A program made the position numbers and the translations under genes. Shown one piece after another: positions 44,025 to 55,495 of a DNA stretch of 64,000 nucleotides. This DNA is from Solibacter sp039934035 (GTDB taxonomy: Bacteria; Acidobacteriota; Terriglobia; Bryobacterales; Bryobacteraceae). Under the pieces are notes generated by a model that worked only from the letters and a program-made list of their open reading frames with translations, was not told the origin of the DNA and searched no databases. The DNA lies in NCBI GenBank assembly GCA_039934035.1, contig JBDTMZ010000086.1, positions 16,960 to 80,959 on the forward strand, given 5' to 3'. Position 1 is the first letter of the stretch. The number at the start of each line of letters is the position of its first letter.

Positions 44025-45334
44025 GCCAGCACCTCCGCCACCGCATCCATATCCGCGCGCTTGCTCATCTCGGTCGCGCACAGCAGCAGGGAATCCGCCA
44101 GTTCCGGGTAGAAGCGGCCCAACGGCAGGCCGCCGATGATTTTCTTTTTCAGCAAAGCTTTATTGATCTCTTCGGGAGATTTGCCTGGGGAGCGCACCAC
44201 GAATTCGTTGAAGAACTTCCCGCTGAAGCGCGGCGTGGCCTTGCCCGCCAGATAGTGCGCCTTGGCCAGATTCTGTTCCGCCAGTTCGCGCAAGCCCTGC
44301 TTGCCGTACACCGTCATGAAGACCGTCGCCATCAGCGCGATCAGCGCCTGATTGGTGCAGATGTTGGAGGTCGCTTTCTCGCGGCGGATATGCTGCTCGC
44401 GCGTGGAAAGCGTCAGGCAGAAGGCCCGGTTGCCGCGCGAATCCGTGGTCTGTCCCACCAGGCGTCCCGGCATCTGCCGGATGAACTTTTCCTTCGTCGC
44501 GATAATACCCGCATAGGGTCCGCCGTAGCTCGGCGAAATCGCGAACGATTGCAGTTCCCCCGCCACGATATCGGCCTCCGCGGGAGGTTCCAGCAAGCCC
44601 AGCGACACCGCTTCGGTGAACACCACTACCAACAGCGCGCCATGCCTGTGCGCGATCTCTGCCGCCGCCTTCACCTGCTCCACGATGCCGAAGAAGTTCG
44701 GCGTCTGAATGATCACCGCGCCGGTCAAGCCATCCATCTGGCGCTCCAGATCTTCCAGATCGAGAGTGCCCGCTTCCGCCACGTAGCCGAATTCCGCCAC
44801 CGGCATGCCCTGATACTTCGCGAACGTCGCCAGCACCTCGCGATATTCGGGGTGGACGCTCTTCGCCACCAGCACCCGGCCCTTGCCCGTCGCGCGCACC
44901 GCCATCATGGCCGCCTCTGGCACGGCGGTGGACCCGTCGTACATCGACGCGTTGGCCACATCCATGCCGGTGAGCTGGCAGATCATGGTCTGGAATTCGA
45001 AGATCGTAGTCAGCGTGCCCTGCGCGATTTCCGCCTGATACGGGGTGTACGACGTCAGAAATTCGCCGCGTGACACCACCGTGTCCACCAGCACCGGACG
45101 AAAGTGCTGGTACACCCCGGCGCCCAGAAAACTGGCGTACCCATTGGCGCACTCCGCCGCGCGATCGCGGAAATACTGCACGATTTCGTATTCGGAAATG
45201 CCCGGCGCCAAATTGAGCGGCCGGTTGAGGCGCACCGCATCGGGAAGGTGCGCGAACAATTCTTCAGGCGTGCTAACGCCACAAGCTTCGAGCATAGCCC
45301 GTCGCTCGGATTCGGACTTCGGGAGATAGCGCAA
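44021..45334 (-). CDS. gcvPA: Glycine dehydrogenase (decarboxylating) subunit 1
   Basis: A 437-residue P-protein subunit 1. Typical segments are YTPYQAEIAQGTLTTIFEFQ, MDVANASMYDGSTAVPEAAM and SYGGPYAGIIATKEKFIRQM. The split of the P protein in two genes is common outside proteobacteria. It starts directly after gcvH. Confidence 0.96.
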   Translation of the reverse strand: MRYLPKSESERRAMLEACGVSTPEELFAHLPDAVRLNRPLNLAPGISEYEIVQYFRDRAAECANGYASFLGAGVYQHFRPVLVDTVVSRGEFLTSYTPYQAEIAQGTLTTIFEFQTMICQLTGMDVANASMYDGSTAVPEAAMMAVRATGKGRVLVAKSVHPEYREVLATFAKYQGMPVAEFGYVAEAGTLDLEDLERQMDGLTGAVIIQTPNFFGIVEQVKAAAEIAHRHGALLVVVFTEAVSLGLLEPPAEADIVAGELQSFAISPSYGGPYAGIIATKEKFIRQMPGRLVGQTTDSRGNRAFCLTLSTREQHIRREKATSNICTNQALIALMATVFMTVYGKQGLRELAEQNLAKAHYLAGKATPRFSGKFFNEFVVRSPGKSPEEINKALLKKKIIGGLPLGRFYPELADSLLLCATEMSKRADMDAVAEVLA

Positions 45335-45718
45335 CTACTTTTCGGCTCCTATATAGCTTTGATAGTCGGCAGCCGACATCAGATTCTGAAGTTCTTCGGG
45401 ATTGCTGAGCCGCATCTTGACCAGCCATGCGGCGCCGTGCGGGTCGGAATTCAGCTTTTCCGGCGCATCCGCCAGGCTCTCGTTGATCTCGATGATTTCG
45501 CCCGAGACCGGTGAGTAAATGTCGGAGACCGCTTTGACGCTCTCTACCGAGCCCAGCGATTTGCCCGCTTCCAACTGGGTTCCCACCTTGGGCAAATCCA
45601 CATAGACGATGTCGCCCAGTTCGTGCTGCGCATGGTCGGTGATGCCGACCGTGCCGGTGCCGCCTTCGGCCAGCACCCACTCGTGTTCCTTCGTATACCG
45701 GAAGTTTTCTGGATACAT
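45335..45718 (-). CDS. gcvH: Glycine cleavage system H protein
   Basis: A 127-residue GcvH whose lipoylated lysine is K62 in LGSVESVKAVSDIYSP. The N terminus RYTKEHEWVLAEGGTGTVGI is typical. It lies 3 bases after gcvT and immediately before gcvPA. Confidence 0.97.
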   Translation of the reverse strand: MYPENFRYTKEHEWVLAEGGTGTVGITDHAQHELGDIVYVDLPKVGTQLEAGKSLGSVESVKAVSDIYSPVSGEIIEINESLADAPEKLNSDPHGAAWLVKMRLSNPEELQNLMSAADYQSYIGAEK

Positions 45719-45721
45719 GAT

Positions 45722-46825
45722 TTATTTCGCTCGTTTGTAAAACGGAGTTTCCACGGTCACCGCATCCACAGGCAGGTTGCGGATCATTATCTGTATGCGG
45801 GTTCCAGGTGCGGCTTTCCCCGCCGGAAGGTAACACATTCCAATGTTCTTATTCAACGTCGGGGACGGCCCGCCGCTGGTCACCCAACCGGCCGGAGCGC
45901 CGTCCAACAGCACTTCATACCCATCGCGCCCGATACCGCGCGCGCACATTTCAAACCCGGCGAGCAGGCGATTGACGCCGCTTTCCTTCTGCTTCAGCAG
46001 CGCCCCGCGTCCGACGAATTCGCCCTTATCGAGTTTCACGATCCATCCCAAATCAGCTTCCAGCGGGGAAATCGACGCGTCGATTTCGTGGCCGTAGAGC
46101 GCCATCTTGGCTTCCAGGCGCAACGTGTTGCGCGCGCCCAGTCCGCACGGCTTGATGCCGAATTCGGACCCCGCGTCCATCACCAGTTTCCAGATGCGCT
46201 CCGCTTCGGTTGGCAGAACGTAAATCTCGAAGCCGTCCTCGCCGGTGTAGCCGGTGTGCGCGATGCGCGCCGGCGTGCCCGCCACCTCGCCATCCTGGAA
46301 CCAGTAATATTTAATGCCGCTCAGCTCCACCGGAGTGAGTTTCTGCAGCGTTGCCTTCGCCATCGGACCCTGAATCGCGATCTGTGCGTACCGCGGGCCG
46401 GCGTTCTCCACCGTGGCATCGAACTTATTCTGCGCCACGATGTGTTCGTAGTCCTTATCCTGATTGCCCGCGTTCACACAAAGGAAATAGTGATCGTCGG
46501 CCACCTTATGCACCAGGATGTCGTCCACGAAACCGCCGTGCTCGTACAGCAGTCCGGAGTAGTGCGCCTGCCCCAGTTTCAATTTGTGCACCGCGTTGGT
46601 GGTGACGTAATCGGTAAGCTGCGCCGCTTCCCGCCCGCGCACCTCGATCTCGCCCATGTGGCTGACGTCGAAGACGCCTACCGCATGGCGCACCGCATTG
46701 TGCTCGTCGAGGATGCCGGAATATTGCACGGGCATATCCCACCCGCCGAAGTCCACCATGCGCGCCCCTAGCGCGCGATGGACGGAATTCAAGGGTGTGG
46801 TGCGAAGGGCGGGCTCGGCTGACAT
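45722..46825 (-). CDS. gcvT: Aminomethyltransferase GcvT
   Basis: A 367-residue T protein that releases ammonia and gives methylenetetrahydrofolate. Folate-binding segments include VDFGGWDMPVQYSGILDEHN, GVFDVSHMGEIEVRG and GYTGEDGFEIYV. It is the first gene of the gcv operon. No glycine riboswitch is visible upstream; instead a sigma-70-like promoter ends 8 bases before the ATG, with no Shine-Dalgarno, so the message is probably nearly leaderless. Confidence 0.97.
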   Translation of the reverse strand: MSAEPALRTTPLNSVHRALGARMVDFGGWDMPVQYSGILDEHNAVRHAVGVFDVSHMGEIEVRGREAAQLTDYVTTNAVHKLKLGQAHYSGLLYEHGGFVDDILVHKVADDHYFLCVNAGNQDKDYEHIVAQNKFDATVENAGPRYAQIAIQGPMAKATLQKLTPVELSGIKYYWFQDGEVAGTPARIAHTGYTGEDGFEIYVLPTEAERIWKLVMDAGSEFGIKPCGLGARNTLRLEAKMALYGHEIDASISPLEADLGWIVKLDKGEFVGRGALLKQKESGVNRLLAGFEMCARGIGRDGYEVLLDGAPAGWVTSGGPSPTLNKNIGMCYLPAGKAAPGTRIQIMIRNLPVDAVTVETPFYKRAK

Positions 46826-46833
46826 GAAGATTC

Positions 46834-46862
46834 AGGCTAACAACACAGCAATGGGGTGTCAA
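46834..46862 (-). promoter_or_regulatory. Predicted promoter of the gcv operon
   Basis: On the minus strand TTGACA (46857-46862), 17 bases, then TAGCCT (46834-46839). The ATG is at 46825, so transcription would begin about 2 bases upstream of it. Confidence 0.55.
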
Positions 46863-46909
46863 TGCAAGGGTTCGGGGAGCGTTCGCGGAAGCGTTCGGGG
46901 ACCGCGCGC

Positions 46910-47746
46910 TCAATGAGTCATGTTGTATAGCACGTAATTGATGCCCAGGCGGAAGGCCAGGCCGGAGTATTTCTCCGGGTATTCGGGCGCATCGGCCCAT
47001 TCCCAGGCATCTCCCAGGTCCATGTTGAAACAGATGGCAATCTGGACCTTCCCGTTGTCGTCCATGATGGCGCGGTAATGCCCGCCCACGCCGCCGCGCT
47101 CCCATTCCTGGCCGTACGTGATCTGATAGCCGGGAACGTGAATCGGGTGCCGTGTATCGAAGGCAATATTGAAGATCGGGTGGTCGTCGGGGATCTCTAC
47201 CGCACTCCGGCCCGGGAAAATCTTGTGGACGCCGTCCATGAAACTCGCCCACTCCCGCTCATTATGGAAATCGTCCACCATCAGGAAGCCGCCGCGCTCG
47301 AAGTACTTGCGCATGCGCGCCGCCTGCGCGTCGGTGAACACCCAGTCGCCAACGCCAACCGCATATAAAAAAGGCCAGTTGAAAATCTCGTCGCTGTCTA
47401 CGTCGACGATCTCCTCAACTGACCTTACATTCACGCGCGTGAGCCGGCGAATCGCCTGCATGAAGAGGCGGTCGCCTTTGTTGGCATCGGTGCCCCAGCG
47501 GGCGAAGCGCCGGAAATAGCCGTCCCGGGGAGAACGAAAGCGCAAACGGGCAAATGCGAATTCGGTGGGCTCCCAGGCATCCGGCGGATCGTTGATCGGG
47601 TCCTGCATCTCCCGCTCATATTGCGCCCAGCGATTCCCCGGCGGGTGTTGCGGCGCCTCCGGTGCCGGAGCCAGCGTCGCAATGGCCAGCGAACAGAAAA
47701 TGACGGCGGCGAGAGCTGGAAAAACGAAGCTGCGCCGCAGGGGCAT
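46910..47746 (-). CDS. DUF4159 domain protein, membrane-anchored or secreted
   Basis: A 278-residue DUF4159 protein. An N-terminal hydrophobic signal or anchor (MPLRRSFVFPALAAVIFCSL) is followed by a Pro-rich linker. The domain has FAFARLRFRSPRDGYFRRFA, PFLYAVGVGDWVFTDAQAAR and RKYFERGGFLMVDDFHNERE, like the family of ThuA/GATase-like fold proteins. Function is unknown. A TAGAAT box ends 6 bases upstream of the ATG, with no Shine-Dalgarno. Confidence 0.88.
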   Translation of the reverse strand: MPLRRSFVFPALAAVIFCSLAIATLAPAPEAPQHPPGNRWAQYEREMQDPINDPPDAWEPTEFAFARLRFRSPRDGYFRRFARWGTDANKGDRLFMQAIRRLTRVNVRSVEEIVDVDSDEIFNWPFLYAVGVGDWVFTDAQAARMRKYFERGGFLMVDDFHNEREWASFMDGVHKIFPGRSAVEIPDDHPIFNIAFDTRHPIHVPGYQITYGQEWERGGVGGHYRAIMDDNGKVQIAICFNMDLGDAWEWADAPEYPEKYSGLAFRLGINYVLYNMTH

Positions 47747-47779
47747 CCCGCTATTCTATGCTGGCCAAGGCCAATTTGC

Positions 47780-48169
47780 TTACGCGCTGATGGCGATCGC
47801 CGGCTTCATTGGCTGCGGTTGAAAGAAGCGCGGCGCGTGAAACGGCTGAAAGCGGTAGCCGATGCCGAAAATGGTCTCGATGTACTGGTCCGCATAGCCA
47901 CCCAGTTTCTTGCGCAGCCGGCGCACATGGACGTCCAGGGTCCGCGTGCGGATCTCGATCCCATAGCCCCAGACCTGCATCAGGAGCGCGTCGCGGGGGA
48001 TGATTTCTCCCGCGTGCAGAACCAGTATTGCCAGCAAATCGTATTCCTTACGGGTCAGTACCATCCGTTCGGAATCGAGCACCACGGCTTGCTGGTTGAA
48101 GTCCATGGTCAGGTGCTCGTCGCGGTACGGCATCACTTCGTGGTTGTTTCCTGCCTGAAGCATTCCCAT
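47780..48169 (-). CDS. Stand-alone PhoB/OmpR-type DNA-binding protein
   Basis: A 129-residue protein from the ATG at 48169, which has AAGGAGG 4 bases upstream. It consists of the winged-helix C-terminal domain of OmpR/PhoB response regulators (MVLTRKEYDLLAILVLHAGE, RDALLMQVWGYGIEIRTRTL, DVHVRRLRKKLG and IETIFGIGYRF) with only about 20 residues in front. There is no receiver domain and no histidine kinase nearby, so its activity must be controlled otherwise. A 9-bp direct repeat with 11-bp period upstream fits a site for this type of protein. Confidence 0.88.
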   Translation of the reverse strand: MGMLQAGNNHEVMPYRDEHLTMDFNQQAVVLDSERMVLTRKEYDLLAILVLHAGEIIPRDALLMQVWGYGIEIRTRTLDVHVRRLRKKLGGYADQYIETIFGIGYRFQPFHAPRFFQPQPMKPAIAISA

Positions 48170-48234
48170 GCGCCCTCCTTGAATGGCGTATAAGGTAATC
48201 CTACGAGGGAGCGCCGGATAGGTGATGGTCAACC

Positions 48235-48254
48235 TGTAAAAAGTTTGTAAAAAG
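48235..48254. promoter_or_regulatory. PhoB-type direct repeat box
   Basis: TGTAAAAAG at 48235-48243 and again at 48246-48254, period 11. Direct repeats of 11-bp period are the binding geometry of PhoB/OmpR-type winged helices. It lies 66-85 bases upstream of the start of the PhoB-like gene and 18 bases beyond the stop end of the next gene upstream. Confidence 0.5.
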
Positions 48255-48271
48255 GGCTGTCCAGGACTTGC

Positions 48272-48649
48272 CTATTCCACGGGATAGGGTCCCGGATTTC
48301 TAATCGTCAATTCCTTCTCGCGATTATCGAAGACGCGGATGGTGTAGCGTACCGCACGCGCGGAGTCGGCCATTTCGGAGTGGAAAGTGCCTTCACTGCC
48401 GGGTTCCATCGTGTCTTCGCTGATCACCGCTTTCTGGCTGGTCACTACTTCTTTTTCGGGCGAGCGAAAATCGAAATACAAGACCAGGCCGCGCAGCGAC
48501 TTTCCGCCGCTGATGTGCACTTTGCCGTCCAGCGAAATCTTCCCGCCTTCGCGCACCGCTTTGCTTTCCACAATCTGCACGTCCGCTTTCTTTTGCGCGG
48601 AAGCGGCGAACAGCGCGAAAAACAGGAAGCCGGCAGTCAAGACCCTCAT
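48272..48649 (-). CDS. Small secreted protein of unknown function
   Basis: A 125-residue protein starting at MRVLTAGFLFFALFAASAQK, a signal peptide. The mature chain looks like one beta-sandwich domain (ISLDGKVHISGGKSLRGLVL, YFDFRSPEKEVVTSQKAVIS, ARAVRYTIRVFDNREKELTI) similar in pattern to FxLYD-type or CARDB-like domains. No family is certain. It precedes the PhoB-like gene on the same strand. Confidence 0.72.
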   Translation of the reverse strand: MRVLTAGFLFFALFAASAQKKADVQIVESKAVREGGKISLDGKVHISGGKSLRGLVLYFDFRSPEKEVVTSQKAVISEDTMEPGSEGTFHSEMADSARAVRYTIRVFDNREKELTIRNPGPYPVE

Positions 48650-48692
48650 GGGGCATAGTGTATCAGGTGCGGGCTCCAACAGCCTTACAGGT

Positions 48693-48708
48693 GCGACCGT
48701 GAGGAGCG
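48693..48708. repeat. Dispersed repeat, variant GCGACCGTGAGGAGCG
   Basis: Identical to the copy at 34994 except for one missing G. A degenerate copy in the opposite orientation is at 48804-48820. Confidence 0.65.
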
Positions 48709-49220
48709 TTCGGCATCCCCCGTATCCGGTTAAGCGACAACTCGGGATACCGGAGTGTTCCCTCCCGGTTGGCCTATGACATAATGACAATTCTCGTGAT
48801 CAGGCGCTCCGTCAGGGCTCGATCCGTGGGGTGGCTGTCACGCTGCGCCGGACGGAAATTGACGCTTCATGAAACTTCATCATTCGAGCAGTCCGACAGT
48901 AAGGCTGGGCGCTGCCCTGATCGCTACGGCGCGGCAGGCAGCTTCGTGGATGTCTCCCGCGCCTGTCGCAGCAGCCACCGCTAACGCCACCAGCGCCGGC
49001 ATCGACGGCCCCACCGAAGCTATGGAGACAAGCGAAGCCAGCGCTGGTACGCTTATCCGGTATCTCTATCAATACGCACGTGTTTTTTGTGGAAAATTTC
49101 GGCGCGGGATGACTCTCCCCTGTCTTGTGGGGTGTGCCGCCGATTCGATAAGATGAAACAAACTCCTCATTGCTGCATCAGTTATCAATGTGTTCGATGC
49201 GGCCAGGGGAGTGACTCTGG

Positions 49221-49274
49221 GTTTCACTAGCTGAGTTTCACTAGCAGGGTTCTAAACTGGGTTTAAAAACTGGG
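49221..49274. promoter_or_regulatory. Paired direct repeats upstream of actA
   Basis: GTTTCACTAGC occurs at 49221-49231 and 49235-49245 (period 14), and AAACTGGG at 49254-49261 and 49267-49274 (period 13). They lie 64-117 bases upstream of the actA ATG, where activator sites would be expected. No good -35 box is found near the possible -10 TACATT (49301-49306). Confidence 0.4.
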
Positions 49275-49337
49275 CAGTCTGTTTTCCTGATGCGAAACAA
49301 TACATTTCTAGCGCTCGGCCGGGGACGTGGGTAAGCT

Positions 49338-49993
49338 ATGTCCCAGATCTTTCGCCACAGTACTAACACCTTCACACGGGTCTTGCTCTTCGGCGCCGTG
49401 TTCATTCTGGGCTTCGCCTTCTGGGCCGTCGACCGCCTGAGCCGGTCGGACTACAACACGCGCGCCACGCAATCCCGTGAGCAGCCGGTACCCTTCAGCC
49501 ATGCGCACCACGTGGGCGGCCTCGGCGTGGATTGCCGCTATTGCCACACCACGGTGGAAACTTCGAGCTTCGCCAATATCCCGCCCACCAAGACCTGCAT
49601 GAATTGCCACTCGCAGATCTGGGCCACCAGCCCGACCCTTGAACCGGTGCGCGAAAGCTTCCGCACCAACCAGTCGATTCGCTGGACCCGTGTCCATGAC
49701 CTGCCCGACTTCGTTTATTTCAACCACAGCATCCATGTCAACAAAGGCGTTGGCTGCGAAGTCTGCCACGGCCGGGTGGACCGGATGCCGCTCATGTCCC
49801 AGTCGGCTTCGCTGCAGATGGAGTGGTGCCTCAATTGCCACCGCAACCCCGAAAAATATGTAAGACCGCGTGAATTCGTCACCACCATGGGATACGAGCC
49901 CGCCGGCGATCAGGAAGAGATCGGCCGCAAGCTGGTGGCGGAATACAAAATTCAGGACGCGCACACGCTGACTAGCTGTAACACTTGCCACCG

Positions 49994-49997
<4 letters not shown>
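49338..49997 (+). CDS. actA: Alternative complex III subunit ActA, pentaheme cytochrome c
   Basis: A 219-residue membrane-anchored multiheme cytochrome. One N-terminal membrane segment (TRVLLFGAVFILGFAFWAV) is followed by five CxxCH heme sites: CRYCH, CMNCH, CEVCH, CLNCH and CNTCH. This is the heme content known for ActA. In the complex it takes electrons from the Fe-S subunit and passes them towards ActE and the oxidase. The stop overlaps the actB ATG (ATGA). Confidence 0.95.
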
Positions 49998-53005
<3,008 letters not shown>

Positions 53006-53008
53006 GCC

Positions 53009-54394
53009 ATGGCGGATGAATTAGAAGTCATCGAGTCTCCGTCAGGCAATAAGATCATCGCGCCGGACTATACGTTCGGCACCGTCACCGATCAGATCGC
53101 CAGCGTGGTCCTGACCAAGCAGACGCCGATCGCGGTCCTCGGCACCTTCACCGTGGCGCTGGGTCTGCTCATGACCTTCATGCTGGCCGTCGGTCTGTTG
53201 TTCGGCAAAGGCTTGGGGATATGGGGTCTTCGCGGACCCACCATGTGGGCCTGGGACATTACGAACTTCGTGTGGTGGGTTGGTATCGGTCACGCCGGCA
53301 CCCTGATTTCGGCCATTCTGCTGCTGCTCAATCAGCAATGGCGCAATTCGATCAACCGCTTCGCCGAAGCCATGACGATCTTCGCCGTGGCCTGCGCCGG
53401 CATGTTCCCCATCCTTCACCTGGGACGCCCGTGGCTGATGTACTGGCTCTTCCCCTATCCCAACACGATGGGCATCGAGCCGAACTTCCGCAGTCCGCTG
53501 GTGTGGGACGTGTTCGCGGTTTCCACCTACGCCACCGTCTCCGTTCTCTTCTGGTTCGTCGGCCTGATCCCCGATCTGGCCACCCTGCGCGATCGCGCCC
53601 AGAATCCCGCCTTCAAGGTCGCCTACGGCATTCTGGCGATGGGCTGGCGCGGTTCGGCAAGACACTGGGCGGTTTATGAAACGGCTTCTCTGTTGCTCGC
53701 CGGACTCGCCACCCCGCTGGTGCTCTCCGTGCACACCGTCGTCAGCTTCGACTTTACCGTCGGCATCGTCCCCGGCTGGCACAGCACTTTCTTCCCGCCC
53801 TATTTCGTAGCGGGCGCAATCTACTCCGGTTTCGCGATGGTGCTGGCGCTGGCGATTCCGCTGCGTTCCCTCTACGGCTTGAAGGGCCTGATCACCGATA
53901 AGCACCTCGACAATGCCGCCAAGGTCATGATGGCCACCGGCCTGATCGTGGGCTACTCGTACATCATGGAAGCCTTCGCCGGATGGTACAGCGGCAACGT
54001 TTACGAAGAGGCCGCCATCTGGAATCGCATGACCGGTCCGTACGCCGTGCAGTACTGGATTCTGATCACCTGCAACGTGGTCGCGCCCAACGCGCTGTGG
54101 TTCAAGAAGGTCCGCAGCAGCCCGATCATCCTCTTTATCTGGTCCCTCATCGTGCTGCTGGGTATGTGGCTGGAGCGCTTCGTGATTATCGTGGCCAGCC
54201 TGGCGCAGGACAACCTGCCGTCCTCCTGGCGCGTCTTCGAATCCACTCGCTGGGATTGGGCCACCTACCTCGGCACCATCGGGCTGTTCCTCTTCCTCTT
54301 CATGCTGTTCATTCGACTTCTGCCTATGATTTCGATCTTTGAAGTCCGCACGCTCCTGCCGCAGGCGAAGGTCGACAAGAAGGAGTCGCTCTGA
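53009..54394 (+). CDS. actC: Alternative complex III subunit ActC (NrfD-like)
   Basis: A 461-residue integral membrane protein of the NrfD/PsrC family with about ten membrane segments. The quinol-binding subunit segments GPTMWAWDITNFVWWVGIGH, AGTLISAILLLLNQQWRNSI and FPILHLGRPWLMYWLFPYPN are present. It oxidises menaquinol and contacts the Fe-S part of ActB. It starts 3 bases after actB and overlaps actD by one base (TGATG). Confidence 0.95.
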   Translation: MADELEVIESPSGNKIIAPDYTFGTVTDQIASVVLTKQTPIAVLGTFTVALGLLMTFMLAVGLLFGKGLGIWGLRGPTMWAWDITNFVWWVGIGHAGTLISAILLLLNQQWRNSINRFAEAMTIFAVACAGMFPILHLGRPWLMYWLFPYPNTMGIEPNFRSPLVWDVFAVSTYATVSVLFWFVGLIPDLATLRDRAQNPAFKVAYGILAMGWRGSARHWAVYETASLLLAGLATPLVLSVHTVVSFDFTVGIVPGWHSTFFPPYFVAGAIYSGFAMVLALAIPLRSLYGLKGLITDKHLDNAAKVMMATGLIVGYSYIMEAFAGWYSGNVYEEAAIWNRMTGPYAVQYWILITCNVVAPNALWFKKVRSSPIILFIWSLIVLLGMWLERFVIIVASLAQDNLPSSWRVFESTRWDWATYLGTIGLFLFLFMLFIRLLPMISIFEVRTLLPQAKVDKKESL

Positions 54395-54927
54395 TGAACC
54401 CGCCGATTTACGGCTTGATGGCCGAGTTCGATGACCCCACCGCGCTGGTGAAGGCGGCACGCGCCGCGCGCGAAAAAGGGTTCCGCAAACTCGACGCGTA
54501 TACCCCGTTTCCGATTGAAGAACTCAGTGACGCCCTGCACCTGCACAAGAACAAGCTGCCTCTGTTGGTCCTGATCGGCGGCATCGTCGGCGGCACTTTG
54601 GGCTACATGCTGCAGTATTTCGTCACCGTGATTTACTACCCCATCAACGTCGGGGGACGCCCGCTGCATAGCTGGCCGTCGTACATCATCATCACCTTCG
54701 AGATGACGATTCTGTTCGCGGCGCTCACCGCCGTGTTCGGGCTGCTCGGACTTTGCGGCCTGCCTGAGCCGTACCACCCCACCTTCAACGTGCCGCGCTT
54801 CGCCATGGCGAGCCGCAACCGTTTCTTCCTTTGCATCGAATCGACCGACCCGCTCTTCGAGCACGACCAGACCGCCGCGTTCCTGGAATCGCTGGAGCCC
54901 AGAGAGGTATCCGAAGTTGCGCACTAA
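54394..54927 (+). CDS. actD: Alternative complex III subunit ActD
   Basis: A 177-residue DUF3341 protein with two membrane segments (PLLVLIGGIVGGTLGYMLQY and FEMTILFAALTAVFGLLGLC) and a cytoplasmic N-terminal domain containing AEFDDPTALVKAARAAREKG. It is a structural subunit of the complex. It overlaps actE by 11 bases. Confidence 0.93.
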   Translation: MNPPIYGLMAEFDDPTALVKAARAAREKGFRKLDAYTPFPIEELSDALHLHKNKLPLLVLIGGIVGGTLGYMLQYFVTVIYYPINVGGRPLHSWPSYIIITFEMTILFAALTAVFGLLGLCGLPEPYHPTFNVPRFAMASRNRFFLCIESTDPLFEHDQTAAFLESLEPREVSEVAH

Positions 54928-55495
54928 ACTCAATCTCGGCGCGCTCCTGCTCTCCCTGACGCTGTTGTCCGCCTGCCGCCAGGACATGCACGACCAGCCG
55001 AAGTACATTCCGCTCCGGCCCAGCACCTTCTTCGCCGATGGCCGCTCCGCCCGCCCCTTCGTCGAGGGCACGGTGGCGCGCGGGCAGCTCAACGACGACA
55101 CCCTGCTTTACACCGGCAAGGGCGCCGACGGCAAGTTTGCCAAAGAATTTCCCATGCCCGTCACCAAGCAACTGATCCAGCGTGGCGAGCAGCGCTATAA
55201 CATCTACTGCACCCCCTGCCACGACCGCACCGGCAACGGCAACGGCATGATCGTGCGCCGCGGCTATCGCCGTCCGCCCACCTACCACAGCGACAAATTG
55301 CGGCAACAGCCCAATGGATATCTCTACGACGTGATTACCAACGGATTTGGCGCCATGCCCGACTACGCCGCACAAGTTCAGCCGCAGGATCGCTGGGCGA
55401 TCGTCGCCTACATTCGCGCGCTGCAACTGAGCCAGCAGGCCTCCATTAACGACGTGCCCGCCGAGGCGCGCGGACAACTGGGAGGCGCGAAATGA
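54917..55495 (+). CDS. actE: Alternative complex III subunit ActE, monoheme cytochrome c lipoprotein
   Basis: A 192-residue cytochrome with lipoprotein signal (ALLLSLTLLSAC) and one heme site CTPCH in GEQRYNIYCTPCHDRTGNGN. The distal methionine is probably in GFGAMPDYAAQV. It starts with TTG at 54917, with AGAGG 9 bases upstream. The lipid anchor would hold it on the periplasmic face next to ActA. Confidence 0.94.
   Translation: MRTKLNLGALLLSLTLLSACRQDMHDQPKYIPLRPSTFFADGRSARPFVEGTVARGQLNDDTLLYTGKGADGKFAKEFPMPVTKQLIQRGEQRYNIYCTPCHDRTGNGNGMIVRRGYRRPPTYHSDKLRQQPNGYLYDVITNGFGAMPDYAAQVQPQDRWAIVAYIRALQLSQQASINDVPAEARGQLGGAK

Larger units (their letters stand above)
48650..49337. other. 688-base region upstream of the act operon
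   Basis: No convincing gene. It contains a dispersed repeat copy (48693-48708), a weaker inverted one (48804-48820) and paired direct repeats near the actA start. Frames on either strand around 48812-49156 are Ala/Ser/Thr-rich and overlap one another, without ribosome sites. A 25-codon frame at 49153-49230 with four cysteines (MKQTPHCCISYQCVRCGQGS) is noted but unsupported. Confidence 0.6.

Noticed and set aside
46826..46909. Glycine riboswitch upstream of gcvT
   Set aside because: The gap is only 84 bases and contains a promoter adjacent to the ATG; no tandem aptamer-like structure is seen.
48812..49156. Overlapping small frames on both strands upstream of actA
   Set aside because: Ala/Thr/Ser-rich or Arg-rich, mutually overlapping, without ribosome sites or recognisable families.
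49153..49230. 25-codon frame with four cysteines before the actA repeats
   Set aside because: Zinc-ribbon-like spacing is suggestive, but there is no ribosome site and its stop lies inside the direct repeat; chance is more likely.
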